Part shown: in pieces, positions 15,379 through 23,973 of the stretch
How positions within the stretch are numbered: position 1 is the first letter of the stretch
How the letters are laid out: every line of letters starts with the position of its first letter
Assembly (NCBI RefSeq): GCF_039939195.1
Contig: NZ_JBDUUH010000001.1
Coordinates: 806,001 to 870,000, forward strand
Direction of reading: 5' to 3'
DNA length: 64,000 nucleotides
From: Foliimonas ilicis
Lineage (GTDB): Bacteria > Pseudomonadota > Alphaproteobacteria > Rhizobiales > Rhizobiaceae
Translations under genes and position numbers: made by a program
The notes under the pieces: generated by a model
Told to the model about the DNA's origin: nothing
Seen by the model: the letters and a program-made list of their open reading frames with translations, nothing else
Database searches by the model: none

Positions 15379-16227
15379 ATGATCGGACAAAGCCCGCTCC
15401 GCACATTCATCGGTCATGCCGTGCTGATCATCGGCATATTGATCGTTGCGTTTCCAATCTATTACACATTCGTCGCTTCGACCCATTCGCTGCAGACCAT
15501 CCTGCGACCGCCTCTGCCGCTGCTTCCAGGCGGTCAGTTCTTCAAAAACTATTATGAAGCGATTTTCGGCGGTATCGGCCGTATCGGCGGCGTCGGTGTC
15601 GATCGACTGTTGCTCAACACGACCATCATGGCGCTGGGCATTGCAGTCGGAAAAATCTGCATCTCGATCCTTTCGGCCTATGCGGTTGTGTTCTTTCGTT
15701 TTCCGTTCCGCATGACCTTCTTCTGGCTGATCTTCATCACACTGATGTTGCCGGTCGAAGTTCGCATTCTGCCGACCTACAAGGTGATGGTCGATTTCGG
15801 TCTGATCGACACCTATACCGGGCTGATCCTGCCTCTGATGGCCTCGGCCACTGCAACGCTGCTGTTTCGCCAGTTCTTCCTCACAATTCCGGGCGAACTG
15901 GTCGAGGCCGCACGTGTGGATGGCGCAGGGCCGTGGCGGTTCTTCAAGGATATTCTGCTGCCGCTTTCGAAAACGAACATCGCGGCGCTTTTCGTTATCC
16001 TCTTCATCTATGGCTGGACGCAATATCTCTGGCCGCTTCTCGTCACCAACCGCAACGATATGAACACGATCGTTATTGCGCTTCGCAAGATGATCTCGTT
16101 TGCCGATGCGGATACGGAATGGCACCTCGTCATGGTCACCTGCATGCTGGCGATAATACCGCCGATCCTCGTGGTCGTTTTCATGCAGCGCTGGTTCGTG
16201 CGCGGTCTCGTCGATACGGAGAAATAA
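15379..16227 (+). CDS. ugpE: sn-Glycerol-3-phosphate ABC transporter, permease UgpE
   Basis: The second permease subunit, 282 residues with six membrane segments and the EAA motif EAARVDGAGPWRFF near residue 175. The segment GWTQYLWPLLVTN is typical of UgpE. Length is that of E. coli UgpE (281). Its TAA stop overlaps the ATG of ugpC by one base (TAATG), indicating coupled translation. Forms a heterodimer with UgpA. Confidence 0.94.
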   Translation: MIGQSPLRTFIGHAVLIIGILIVAFPIYYTFVASTHSLQTILRPPLPLLPGGQFFKNYYEAIFGGIGRIGGVGVDRLLLNTTIMALGIAVGKICISILSAYAVVFFRFPFRMTFFWLIFITLMLPVEVRILPTYKVMVDFGLIDTYTGLILPLMASATATLLFRQFFLTIPGELVEAARVDGAGPWRFFKDILLPLSKTNIAALFVILFIYGWTQYLWPLLVTNRNDMNTIVIALRKMISFADADTEWHLVMVTCMLAIIPPILVVVFMQRWFVRGLVDTEK

Positions 16228-17291
16228 TGGCAACCGTCGATCTGAAAGACGTCAGGAAAATCTATCCGGGCGGTGTTGAAGCCGTCAAAGGCGTATCCAT
16301 ACCTATTCCCGACAAGGCGCTGTGCGTTCTGGTCGGGCCTTCCGGCTGCGGGAAATCGACCCTGCTGCGCATGATTGCGGGGCTGGAAACGATTTCGGAC
16401 GGAACGGTTTCCATCGACGACAAGGTGGTCAACGCGATTGGGCCGACCGAACGTGACATCGCGATGGTGTTCCAGAATTATGCGCTTTATCCGCATATGA
16501 AGGTCTACGACAATATGGCGTACGGACTGCGCAATCGCGGCACGCCGAAGGACGAGATCGACCGCCGGGTGCGCGAAACCGCAAAGACGCTGGAGCTTTC
16601 GCATCTTCTGGACCGCCGCCCGCGCGAGCTTTCCGGCGGTCAGCGCCAGCGCGTCGCGATGGGCCGCGCAATCGTGCGCAGCCCTAAGGTCTTCCTGTTC
16701 GACGAGCCGCTTTCAAATCTCGATGCCAAGCTGCGCGGGCAGATGCGCGTCGAGATCAAGAATTTGCAGCGTTCGCTTGGCGTGACATCTGTTTACGTGA
16801 CGCACGATCAGCTTGAGGCGATGACGCTTGCCGATGTGCTGGTCGTCATGAATGCCGGATTGGTCGAGCAATCGGGCGCACCGCTGGATATTTACGAAAA
16901 GCCGGCTTCGACATTTGTCGCGAGTTTCATCGGCGCGCCGCCGATGAATTTGATGGCTGTCCAGCGCGGGGCAAACGGTCTGAACTTCACCAACGGTGTG
17001 GCCGTGGGCGTCGATGGCCCGGCCAACGCCGCAACGCTCGGTGTGCGGCCGGAGGACGCCGATGTCGCGTTCACTTCGGATGTACCTTCGGGTGCAGTCG
17101 TGCTTCCTGCAGAGGTCGAAGCCGTAGAGCCGGTCGGCTCGGAAAGCTTCCTCTATTGTGCGGCAGGCGGGCAGCGAATTGTCGTGCGCGTCGGCGGCCG
17201 TGCGACAGCCAGCCCCGGCGACCAGTTGCGCGTCGTCGCCCGTGCGGAAAAGCTGCACTGGTTCGATGAGAACGGCAAGCGCGTCGAATAA
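16227..17291 (+). CDS. ugpC: sn-Glycerol-3-phosphate ABC transporter, ATPase
   Basis: The 354-residue ATPase has Walker A GPSGCGKSTLLRM near residue 37, Q-loop MVFQNYALYPHM, signature LSGGQRQRVAMGRA, Walker B FLFDEPLSNLD and the switch H in YVTHDQLEAM, then a C-terminal regulatory OB domain typical of MalK/UgpC. The start at 16227 overlaps the ugpE stop; the open frame extends upstream into ugpE but is not used. Last gene of the operon; a ugpQ phosphodiesterase gene is absent. A two-way terminator follows. Confidence 0.94.
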   Translation: MATVDLKDVRKIYPGGVEAVKGVSIPIPDKALCVLVGPSGCGKSTLLRMIAGLETISDGTVSIDDKVVNAIGPTERDIAMVFQNYALYPHMKVYDNMAYGLRNRGTPKDEIDRRVRETAKTLELSHLLDRRPRELSGGQRQRVAMGRAIVRSPKVFLFDEPLSNLDAKLRGQMRVEIKNLQRSLGVTSVYVTHDQLEAMTLADVLVVMNAGLVEQSGAPLDIYEKPASTFVASFIGAPPMNLMAVQRGANGLNFTNGVAVGVDGPANAATLGVRPEDADVAFTSDVPSGAVVLPAEVEAVEPVGSESFLYCAAGGQRIVVRVGGRATASPGDQLRVVARAEKLHWFDENGKRVE

Positions 17292-17315
17292 TTACGCCTC
17301 CTGCGTATGCAATAA

Positions 17316-17344
17316 AAAATGGCGGCCCCAAAGGCCGCCATTTT
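17316..17344. terminator. Bidirectional terminator between ugpC and the Omp31-like gene
   Basis: Perfect 12-base-pair stem AAAATGGCGGCC / GGCCGCCATTTT with a 5-base loop CCAAA. The A-tract on one side and the T-tract on the other allow Rho-independent termination from both directions, for ugpC on the plus strand and the porin on the minus strand. Confidence 0.85.
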
Positions 17345-17362
17345 CACGAAGTCCTTTAGCTA

Positions 17363-18142
17363 TCAGAAGCGATACGAAAGCTTCATCTGCACTGTGTGGA
17401 AATCGAAGTCGCCGTCGCTGCCGGTCAGGTTCGTTCCTGCGCTGCCTGGTGCGCCGAAAGGTCCGTTGACCAGATTGGCGGTGAAATCGTTGCCGCCGAG
17501 ATTGGTGTAGAGATATTCGAGACCAAGCGAGATTTTCTGCGTGACCTTGGCTTCGACGCCTGCGCCGACCGTATAGCCGATGTCGTTATCCTGACCGCCA
17601 GACGTGTTGAACGCGGCGCCAGAACCCGGCTGCGAGTATGAGAAATCGACCTTGCCGTAAGCGATACCACCCGTTGCATAAGCAAGAATGCTTGGCGTTA
17701 CGGTGTAGCCGATGCGTGCGCGCAGGGTGGCTAGATAATCGAGATCGCGACCGATCGTGTAGGTCGCAGGCGTGATCGAGCGGCCCTGCTGAACGTCGCC
17801 GATGTCGGTTCCGGTCAGGTCGAGTATGCCGCCGACGACGATCTGGCCGAACTGCCAGTCATAACCGACATGCACACCGCCGATTACGCCATTGTCGAAA
17901 TCACCCGAAAAGCCAGGCGCGAAAGCGGTCTGAAGACCGGGCGTGAACGGGCTCAGATTGATGACGCCGCTGTCGCCGCCGAATGCCCCACCGATCTGGA
18001 CACCGGCATAGAAGCCGGTCCAATCACCAACGGGTACGATTTCTGCCATAGGAGGCTGTGGTTCCACGTCCATGACAGCATCGGCTGCGAACGCTGGAAA
18101 CGAAAGAATGGCAAAAGGTGCCAGAACGAGTAGTTTTCTCAT
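17363..18142 (-). CDS. Omp31/Omp25-family outer-membrane beta-barrel protein
   Basis: A 259-residue outer-membrane protein with signal peptide MRKLLVLAPFAILSFPAFA and mature start ADAVMDVEPQPP. The sequence VGDWTGFYAGVQIGGAFGG, alternating aromatic and glycine strands, and the C-terminal VQMKLSYRF with terminal Phe are typical of the Brucella Omp31/Omp25 group. These proteins stabilise the outer membrane and Omp31 can bind hemin in Brucella. ATG 18142 is preferred over the far upstream frame start at 18259 because it opens the signal peptide. Confidence 0.87.
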   Translation of the reverse strand: MRKLLVLAPFAILSFPAFAADAVMDVEPQPPMAEIVPVGDWTGFYAGVQIGGAFGGDSGVINLSPFTPGLQTAFAPGFSGDFDNGVIGGVHVGYDWQFGQIVVGGILDLTGTDIGDVQQGRSITPATYTIGRDLDYLATLRARIGYTVTPSILAYATGGIAYGKVDFSYSQPGSGAAFNTSGGQDNDIGYTVGAGVEAKVTQKISLGLEYLYTNLGGNDFTANLVNGPFGAPGSAGTNLTGSDGDFDFHTVQMKLSYRF

Positions 18143-18289
18143 AAGCTTTTTCCCATTTTTGCCCAAGACGCGGCAGGAACGGGAAGGTGAGTGGTAAGTT
18201 TCACCGTGCATCATCTTTTTGACGCAACTTCGACACGATCGCGTCGCGACTGTGTTCAATATGACGCAATTCGTGGTTTGGCGATGCTT

Positions 18290-19171
18290 CTAGCGCGTTG
18301 GAACGGGATGTTCGCCGCGATAATCGTAGAAGCCGCGACCGGCTTTCCGGCCAAGCCAGCCTGCTTCGACATATTTCACCAGAAGCGGGCAGGGGCGATA
18401 TTTCGAATCCGACAGGCCGTCATGCAGAACCTGCATGATCGACAGGCAGGTATCGAGGCCGATGAAATCCGCCAGTTGAAGCGGCCCCATCGGATGGTTC
18501 GCGCCGAGCTTCATAGCGGTGTCGATGGCCTCGACAGAGCCTACACCCTCGTAGAGCGTGTAGATCGCTTCGTTGATCATCGGCAAAAGGATGCGATTGA
18601 CGATAAAGGCCGGAAAATCTTCCGAAACCGTGATCGTCTTGTCGAGTTTTTGCACGAAAACCTTCGCGCTTTCGAAAGTGACGTCCTCGGTTGCGATGCC
18701 GCGCACGAGTTCGACCAGCTTCATCACCGGAACCGGGTTCATGAAATGAATGCCGATGAAGCGTTCGGGCCGATCCGTCTGCGCGGCGAGGCGGGTGATC
18801 GAGATGGAGGAGGTGTTGGTCGCCAGAATCGCTTCAGGGTTCAGCTTGGGGCAAAGCTGAGCGTAGATCTTGCGCTTGACGGTTTCGTCTTCGGTCGCTG
18901 CCTCGATCACCAGATCGGCGGCAGCCAGATCGTCCATCGTTTTGGCGGGAGAAATCTTTTTCAGAGCGCTCTGGCGCAGTTTTTCGTCCAGCTTGCCGGT
19001 GCTGACTTGGCGGGCCATGTTGCCGCTGATCGTCGCGATGCCGGTTTCGATACGGTCCGGGGAAATGTCGTAAAGCAGAACATCGAAGCCTGCCATCGCA
19101 GCGACATGCGCGATGCCGCCACCCATCTGACCCGCGCCGACAATGCCGACCGTCTGGATTTTGCCGTTCAT
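18290..19171 (-). CDS. hbd: 3-hydroxybutyryl-CoA dehydrogenase
   Basis: The enzyme interconverts 3-hydroxybutyryl-CoA and acetoacetyl-CoA with NAD(P) in fatty-acid or polyhydroxybutyrate metabolism. The 293 residues show the Rossmann motif GIVGAGQMGGGIA at the N-terminus, the catalytic segment HFMNPVPVMKLVELV and the C-terminal GRKAGRGFYDY. ATG 19171 is chosen; the frame extends to 19222 without a better start. It lies downstream of etfBA on the same strand but behind a terminator, so it is probably a separate transcript in the same functional neighbourhood. Confidence 0.92.
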   Translation of the reverse strand: MNGKIQTVGIVGAGQMGGGIAHVAAMAGFDVLLYDISPDRIETGIATISGNMARQVSTGKLDEKLRQSALKKISPAKTMDDLAAADLVIEAATEDETVKRKIYAQLCPKLNPEAILATNTSSISITRLAAQTDRPERFIGIHFMNPVPVMKLVELVRGIATEDVTFESAKVFVQKLDKTITVSEDFPAFIVNRILLPMINEAIYTLYEGVGSVEAIDTAMKLGANHPMGPLQLADFIGLDTCLSIMQVLHDGLSDSKYRPCPLLVKYVEAGWLGRKAGRGFYDYRGEHPVPTR

Positions 19172-19227
19172 TACACTGATCCCGTCGTGGAGCTTGTTTC
19201 GCTCCGTTCTTGTGCAGTGCAAACTAA

Positions 19228-19259
19228 ATGGCCGGAGTAGTTGCGTCTACCCCGGCCAT
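19228..19259 (-). terminator. Terminator of the etfBA unit
   Basis: Stem ATGGCCGG (19228-19235) with CCGGCCAT (19252-19259), continued after one mismatch by GTAG/CTAC around a 6-base loop. On the minus strand it is followed by TTTAGTTT. It lies between etfA and hbd and should end the etfBA transcript. Confidence 0.7.
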
Positions 19260-19287
19260 CACGATTTAATTCATTTGTTGGAAGGCG

Positions 19288-20217
19288 TCACAGGGCCTTC
19301 TGGAGTTCCGGCAGGATGGTGAAGAGGTCGCCGACGAGGCCGTAATCTGCGACCTGGAAGATAGGGGCTTCCTCGTCCTTGTTGATGGCGACGATCACCT
19401 TCGAGTCCTTCATGCCGGCCAGATGCTGGATGGCGCCGGAGATGCCGACAGCAATGTAGAGGTCGGGTGCGACCACCTTGCCGGTCTGGCCGACCTGCCA
19501 ATCGTTCGGGGCATAGCCCGCATCGACTGCGGCGCGCGATGCACCGACGGCGGCACCGAGCTTGTCGGCAACCGGCAGGATGACTTCCTCGAACTTCTCT
19601 GCCGAGCCCAGCGCGCGGCCACCGGAAATGATGATCTTGGCCGAGGTCAGTTCCGGACGGTCGCTTTCCGACAGGCGGTTTTCGATGAAGGTCGAAAGGC
19701 CTGGGTTTTCCGCAGCACTGACGGTTTCGACGGAAGCCGAGCCGCCTTCGCCCGCTGCCTGGAAAGAGGCGGTGCGCACTGTGATGACCTTCTTGGCCTC
19801 AGTCGACTGAACGGTCTGGATGGCGTTGCCTGCATAGATCGGACGCTTGAACGTGTCGGCCGAAACGACTTCTACGATTTCGGAAATCTGCGCGACATCG
19901 AGCAGTGCGGCAACGCGCGGCGCGACGTTCTTGCCGGCAGCGGTTGCCGGGGCAAGGATCGTGTCATAGTCGCCAGCAAGCTTGACGACGAGTGCCGCAA
20001 GCGGCTCGGCCAGACGCTGTTCGAGTTCGTCGGCCTCGGCGAGCAGCACCTTGCGTGCACCTTTCAGCTTGGCTGCGGCATCGGCGGCAGCTTTCGCGCC
20101 CTTGCCTGCAACCAGCACATCGACGTCCGCGCCGATCTGCAGCGCTGCGGTCAGCGCCTTGGCGGTCTGGTCCGAAACGGTTTCGTTGTCGTGTTCTGCG
20201 ATCAGAAGAATTGCCAT
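19288..20217 (-). CDS. etfA: Electron transfer flavoprotein, alpha subunit
   Basis: EtfA with EtfB passes electrons from acyl-CoA and related dehydrogenases to the ubiquinone pool through ETF-ubiquinone oxidoreductase. The 309-residue protein has the C-terminal FAD domain with the signature region PDLYIAVGISGAIQHLAGM and IVAINKDEEAPIFQVADYG. Length is normal. It follows etfB by 28 bases. The neighbouring hbd supports a role in beta-oxidation-type metabolism. Confidence 0.95.
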   Translation of the reverse strand: MAILLIAEHDNETVSDQTAKALTAALQIGADVDVLVAGKGAKAAADAAAKLKGARKVLLAEADELEQRLAEPLAALVVKLAGDYDTILAPATAAGKNVAPRVAALLDVAQISEIVEVVSADTFKRPIYAGNAIQTVQSTEAKKVITVRTASFQAAGEGGSASVETVSAAENPGLSTFIENRLSESDRPELTSAKIIISGGRALGSAEKFEEVILPVADKLGAAVGASRAAVDAGYAPNDWQVGQTGKVVAPDLYIAVGISGAIQHLAGMKDSKVIVAINKDEEAPIFQVADYGLVGDLFTILPELQKAL

Positions 20218-20245
20218 TATATTCTTGTCCTTTTCTCTTCCGAAT

Positions 20246-20992
20246 TCAGATAACGCCAGCGGACTTCAGGCTCGACACCAGCTCAGCCACATCCTTGACC
20301 TTGACGCCAGCCTTGCGGCCCTGTGGCTCCTCGGTCTTGAGAACCTTCAGGCGCGCCGTGACGTCTGCACCGAAATCGGCGGCGGTCTTTTCGTCCAGCG
20401 GCTTCTTCTTGGCCTTCATGATGTTGGGCAGCGATGCATAACGCGGCTGGTTCAGGCGAAGATCGGTGGTCACGATTGCCGGAAGCTTCAGCTCGACCGT
20501 CTGCAAGCCGCCATCGACTTCGCGCGTCACCTTGGCCTTGTCGCCGTCGATCTCGACCTTGGAGGCGAAGGTGCCCTGGCTCCAGCCAAGCAGCGCCGAA
20601 AGCATCTGGCCGGTCTGGTTGGCGTCGTCGTCGATCGCCTGCTTGCCCAGGATCACGAGGCCCGGCTGCTCCGCATCGACCACGCCCTTCAGAACCTTGG
20701 CAACGCCCAGCGGCTCGACTTCACCGTCGACCTTGACCAGGATCGCGCGGTCGGCACCCATGGCGAGTGCTGTACGCAAGGTTTCCTGCGCCTGCTGCGG
20801 TCCGATCGAAACCACGATGATTTCTTCGACCTTGCCGGCTTCCTTAAGGCGGATGGCCTCTTCAACAGCGATCTCGTCGAACGGGTTCATCGACATCTTC
20901 ACATTGGCAAGCTCGACGCCCGATCCATCCGACCGAACACGGATTTTCACGTTGTAATCCACAACCCGCTTAACCGGGACCAATACTTTCAT
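20246..20992 (-). CDS. etfB: Electron transfer flavoprotein, beta subunit
   Basis: EtfB binds AMP and partners with EtfA. The 248 residues begin MKVLVPVKRVVDYNVKIRV and contain the family signature around VKVDGEVEPLGVAKVLKGVV and LDEKTAADFG. A strong Shine-Dalgarno AGAGGTGA precedes the ATG. First gene of the etfBA unit. The 201 bases before the next gene upstream hold its promoter region, but I could not single out a convincing -35/-10 pair. Confidence 0.95.
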   Translation of the reverse strand: MKVLVPVKRVVDYNVKIRVRSDGSGVELANVKMSMNPFDEIAVEEAIRLKEAGKVEEIIVVSIGPQQAQETLRTALAMGADRAILVKVDGEVEPLGVAKVLKGVVDAEQPGLVILGKQAIDDDANQTGQMLSALLGWSQGTFASKVEIDGDKAKVTREVDGGLQTVELKLPAIVTTDLRLNQPRYASLPNIMKAKKKPLDEKTAADFGADVTARLKVLKTEEPQGRKAGVKVKDVAELVSSLKSAGVI

Positions 20993-21193
20993 GGAGCTTC
21001 ACCTCTTTGACGAATTCATAGACTGATTAGCAGAGGCCGGGATGGCGGAATTGTCGCTGACCGACATGCAAAGCAGCAAAAATGACACTGATCTCATGTC
21101 CCGGTGGCTATAGGCTTCCGGAATTGTGGCGGACCCTAGTCAGACCAAAGCCGAGCGTCAATATACAGACTGACGCGCTAATCGTTTGAAAGC

Positions 21194-21964
21194 CTATTGG
21201 CGGCCCCACCGCGGCGCGGGTTCGGCTCTCGCCGGACTGACTGCGCTCTTCTGCTCTACCTCCACCGCCTTCGGCGTCACGATCTCCTTGTCGAGAAGCG
21301 GCACGGCACGCCGTCTCAGGATGACGACGAGGACGGCACCGGCAATGATGCCGCCGACATGGCAAGCCCAGGAAACCTGGTCCTCGCCGCCGCCCAGAAA
21401 CATCAGGAACTGGAAGGCGATCCAGAGCGCCAGCGTGATGTAGGCGGGAATGCGAAGCGGAATTCGCCCGAATGCGAGTATCCAGATTTTCACGCGCGGA
21501 TGCAGGATCAGATAGGCCGCAACTATGCCCGCTATCGCACCTGACGCTCCGATGAGCGGCGCCTGCGATTCCGGTGCGACGATGCCGTGAAAGAAGGCAC
21601 CGAAGGCCGCGCAGAGAAGGTAGAAAATCAGATAGCGAAGATGGCCGAGCGCGTCTTCGACATTGTCGCCGAACACCCACAGAAACAGCATGTTGCCGCC
21701 GAGATGGAAGATGTCGCCATGCAGGAACGCATAGGTGATGTAGGTCATCTTCTCTGGCACGATGACCAGTTCAGGGGAGAGATCGACATGGTCGAAGGCC
21801 ACGGAGGGTATGTAGCCCAGCCCGTAGACCGCAGCGCCGGTAAATGTGTCCGACCCCAGATTGACGACCAGAAACATGATGACATTGAGCGCGATAAGCC
21901 CGATCGTCACATATTGCAGTTTGATGTTTTTCAGGCTGTTTGCGTCATGAAGCGGAATGAACAT
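21194..21964 (-). CDS. Rhomboid-family intramembrane serine protease
   Basis: A 256-residue multi-pass protein with the catalytic Ser in GASGAIAGI, the membrane segment HLGGNMLFLWVFGDNVE and the catalytic His in WACHVGGIIAG, forming the Ser-His dyad of rhomboids. At least six membrane segments are visible and the C-terminus is short and charged. Bacterial rhomboids cleave membrane-protein substrates, but none is identifiable here. It lies downstream of the cobalamin adenosyltransferase gene on the same strand. Confidence 0.9.
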   Translation of the reverse strand: MFIPLHDANSLKNIKLQYVTIGLIALNVIMFLVVNLGSDTFTGAAVYGLGYIPSVAFDHVDLSPELVIVPEKMTYITYAFLHGDIFHLGGNMLFLWVFGDNVEDALGHLRYLIFYLLCAAFGAFFHGIVAPESQAPLIGASGAIAGIVAAYLILHPRVKIWILAFGRIPLRIPAYITLALWIAFQFLMFLGGGEDQVSWACHVGGIIAGAVLVVILRRRAVPLLDKEIVTPKAVEVEQKSAVSPARAEPAPRWGRQ

Positions 21965-22012
21965 GGGCGCTTCCGCTCCTTGGATTTTAATTGAGCATCG
22001 GAATGGTGCCGA

Positions 22013-22585
22013 TCAGCGATTTTTACCCGGAATCCATAGCACATCGGAATTTCCGTTGTCATTCACGGTGCGCGAGGCAACGAACAGGAAATCCGAGAGC
22101 CGGTTTATGTAGCGCAAGCCTTCCGGGCTTATCGTTTCCTGGGCGGAAAGCGCGACCATCGAGCGTTCGGCGCGGCGCGAAACCGTCCGTGCCAGATGGA
22201 GCGCTGCCGAAGCTGCAGAACCGCCCGGGAGCACGAAGGATTTCAGCGGCTGGAGATCGGCGTTCAGCCTGTCGATGTCGGCTTCGAGGCGCTTCTCCTG
22301 CGCATCCACGATGCGCAGCGGTTCGTATTTTGGGTTTTCTTCGGTAGGCGTGGCGAGGTCTGCGCCGAGATCGAAAAGATCATTCTGGATCAGGCCGAGC
22401 ATCACGTCGAGTTCGGGATGCGCTTGCGCCGTATGAATACGGGCAAGGCCGACGCAGGAATTGGCTTCGTCCACCGTGCCGAAGGCTTCAATCCGCAAAT
22501 CCGACTTCGCGCGCCGCTCGCCGCTTACCAGGCCCGTCGTACCGTCGTCGCCAGTGCGGGTGTAGATCTTGTTCAGCTTGACCAT
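22013..22585 (-). CDS. Cob(I)alamin adenosyltransferase, PduO type
   Basis: The enzyme adds the 5'-deoxyadenosyl group to cob(I)alamin or cobyrinate. The 190 residues open with YTRTGDDGTTGLVSGER, the ATP-binding N-terminus of PduO-type transferases, and carry VDEANSCVGLAR and VLPGGSAASAALHLARTVSRRAER, where the family active-site Arg/Asp cluster lies. It follows the twin-TM gene by 12 bases. Supplying coenzyme B12 fits the acyl-CoA metabolism encoded next door. Confidence 0.9.
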   Translation of the reverse strand: MVKLNKIYTRTGDDGTTGLVSGERRAKSDLRIEAFGTVDEANSCVGLARIHTAQAHPELDVMLGLIQNDLFDLGADLATPTEENPKYEPLRIVDAQEKRLEADIDRLNADLQPLKSFVLPGGSAASAALHLARTVSRRAERSMVALSAQETISPEGLRYINRLSDFLFVASRTVNDNGNSDVLWIPGKNR

Positions 22586-22597
22586 GAAATCTCCATT

Positions 22598-22789
22598 TTA
22601 GGAGCGGTTGAAGTAGACCGCGAGCAGGATCAGCACGAGTGCCACGGCCTGCAGGAGAACGCGCATCTGCATGAGCTTGTTGGACGTGTTTCCAGAGCCG
22701 CCGCGCATCATGTTCGCGAGGCCGCGAACCAGAACGATGACGAGCGCGACAAGCACGAGAATAGCGAGGATGTTGAATACGGTTGCCAT
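22598..22789 (-). CDS. Twin-transmembrane (HIG1-like) small protein
   Basis: A 63-residue protein made of two hydrophobic helices (about residues 5-25 and 41-58) separated by a short polar loop GGSGNTSNKLMQMR. This is the pattern of HIG1-domain twin-TM proteins found before cobalamin adenosyltransferase and etfBA in Hyphomicrobiales. Mitochondrial HIG1 proteins associate with respiratory complexes; a role here is only inferred. First gene of the unit with the adenosyltransferase. Confidence 0.75.
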   Translation of the reverse strand: MATVFNILAILVLVALVIVLVRGLANMMRGGSGNTSNKLMQMRVLLQAVALVLILLAVYFNRS

Positions 22790-23097
22790 CTGATTTTCCG
22801 GATGAAGGCAGCGCTCTGAATGGCCGGATCAGGCCCCGGACGCATGAAGCCGGCAGAGCACGAAGGCCGGCAGGATGCGCTTGAGAATCAATTTCGACTT
22901 GCGTCGGCTTCATACTACATAGTGCGATGGCGCGGACCACAGAAGAGCATGCGGCAAATGCACAAATCGGCAAATGCCGGACTTATCAATGATTGTGCGC
23001 AACTCCACTATCGTGCAACGCGTATCTCGCCATAGGTTGCCATTTGCGGCATTCCTTTCCCATATTCATACCGGGGAGACAATGGCGTGGAGATTTG
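22790..23097. other. 308-base divergent intergenic region
   Basis: No credible gene. It separates the divergent twin-TM and yihY-like genes and so must hold both promoters. Two structures are visible: an inverted repeat ATGAAGCCG (22844-22852) / CGGCTTCAT (22905-22913) that could fold a 70-base stem-loop, and the direct repeat CGGCAAATGC listed separately. A 71-codon open frame from 22820 has no coding character. Confidence 0.6.
22952..22977 (+). repeat. Direct repeat CGGCAAATGC, two copies
   Basis: CGGCAAATGC occurs at 22952-22961 and 22968-22977, a 16-base period, and a related inverted form (GCCATTTGCGGC) follows near 23039-23050. Such spacing is compatible with cooperative regulator binding upstream of the yihY-like gene. 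No known regulator motif is recognised. Confidence 0.45.
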
Positions 23098-23949
23098 ATG
23101 CGCAGGATCGCGGCGACAAGACGGATTCTCTACGACGCGCTTGGCCATTTCAACAATGACGACGGCTGGTCTATGGCCAGTCATCTGGCGATTTCGGCAT
23201 TGATGGCGCTTTTTCCGTTTCTCATCTTCGCCACAACGCTGGCCAGCTTCCTTGGCGCGCAGGCTTTTTCCGAAACAGCCGTGCATCTCGTTTTCGATAC
23301 GTGGCCTGATCAGATCGCAGCACCCATCGCCCGCGAAGTGGTGAACGTGCTAACCGTGCAGCGCACCGATCTGCTCACCTATGGCGTTGTGCTGGCCGCC
23401 TTCTTCGCGTCCAATGGCATTGAGGCGCTGCGCACCTCGCTCAACCGCGCCTACCGCGTCACCGAAACGCGAAGCTTCATCTACCGGCGTCTTCAGAGCC
23501 TGCTTTTCGTGATGATCGCGACCGTCGGCTTCGTGGCAATCAGCGTGTTGCTGGTCTTCGCGCCACTGATCGCGCGCGTTGCCGAGGCCAATTTCGAGTG
23601 GATCGAACCCTATATGGGCACGATAACGCTGTGGCGGTTCATCATTGCATCGACGGTCATCGTTCTTGGCCTGATCGCGGTGCATGTCTGGCTACCGGCG
23701 GGGCATCGCCGTTTCACGGCAATCGTGCCGGGCATCATCTTCACGCTCATTGCGTGGCTGGCCGGATCGACCATTTTTGCGGCCTATCTCGACAATTTCT
23801 CTTCCTATGTCACGACCTATGCGGGCTTGGCCTCGATCATGATCGCGATTGTGTTTTTGTATATCGTTTCGTTGATTTTCATTCTGGGTGGGGAGCTTAA
23901 TGCTGCCATCAGCCGGTATCTGGAAGCGCGGGCGCGGGTGGGCGGGTGA
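23098..23949 (+). CDS. YihY/BrkB-family inner-membrane protein
   Basis: A 283-residue integral membrane protein with six predicted helices, beginning MRRIAATRRILYDALGHF and containing the family hallmarks SHLAISALMALFPFLIFA near residue 30, SNGIEALRTSLNRAYRV around 105 and LGGELNAAISRY near the C-terminus. The family was once annotated as RNase BN; its function is unresolved. ATG 23098 is used because the longer frame from 22993 adds a non-family N-terminus. It converges on the EamA gene. Confidence 0.87.
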   Translation: MRRIAATRRILYDALGHFNNDDGWSMASHLAISALMALFPFLIFATTLASFLGAQAFSETAVHLVFDTWPDQIAAPIAREVVNVLTVQRTDLLTYGVVLAAFFASNGIEALRTSLNRAYRVTETRSFIYRRLQSLLFVMIATVGFVAISVLLVFAPLIARVAEANFEWIEPYMGTITLWRFIIASTVIVLGLIAVHVWLPAGHRRFTAIVPGIIFTLIAWLAGSTIFAAYLDNFSSYVTTYAGLASIMIAIVFLYIVSLIFILGGELNAAISRYLEARARVGG

Positions 23950-23973
23950 GCCTCGAAGGACGCACCAAAATAC

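Noticed and set aside
14422..16233. 603-codon open frame antisense to ugpA and ugpE
   Set aside because: The protein is charge-rich without domains and exactly mirrors two well-supported permease genes; a codon-bias shadow.
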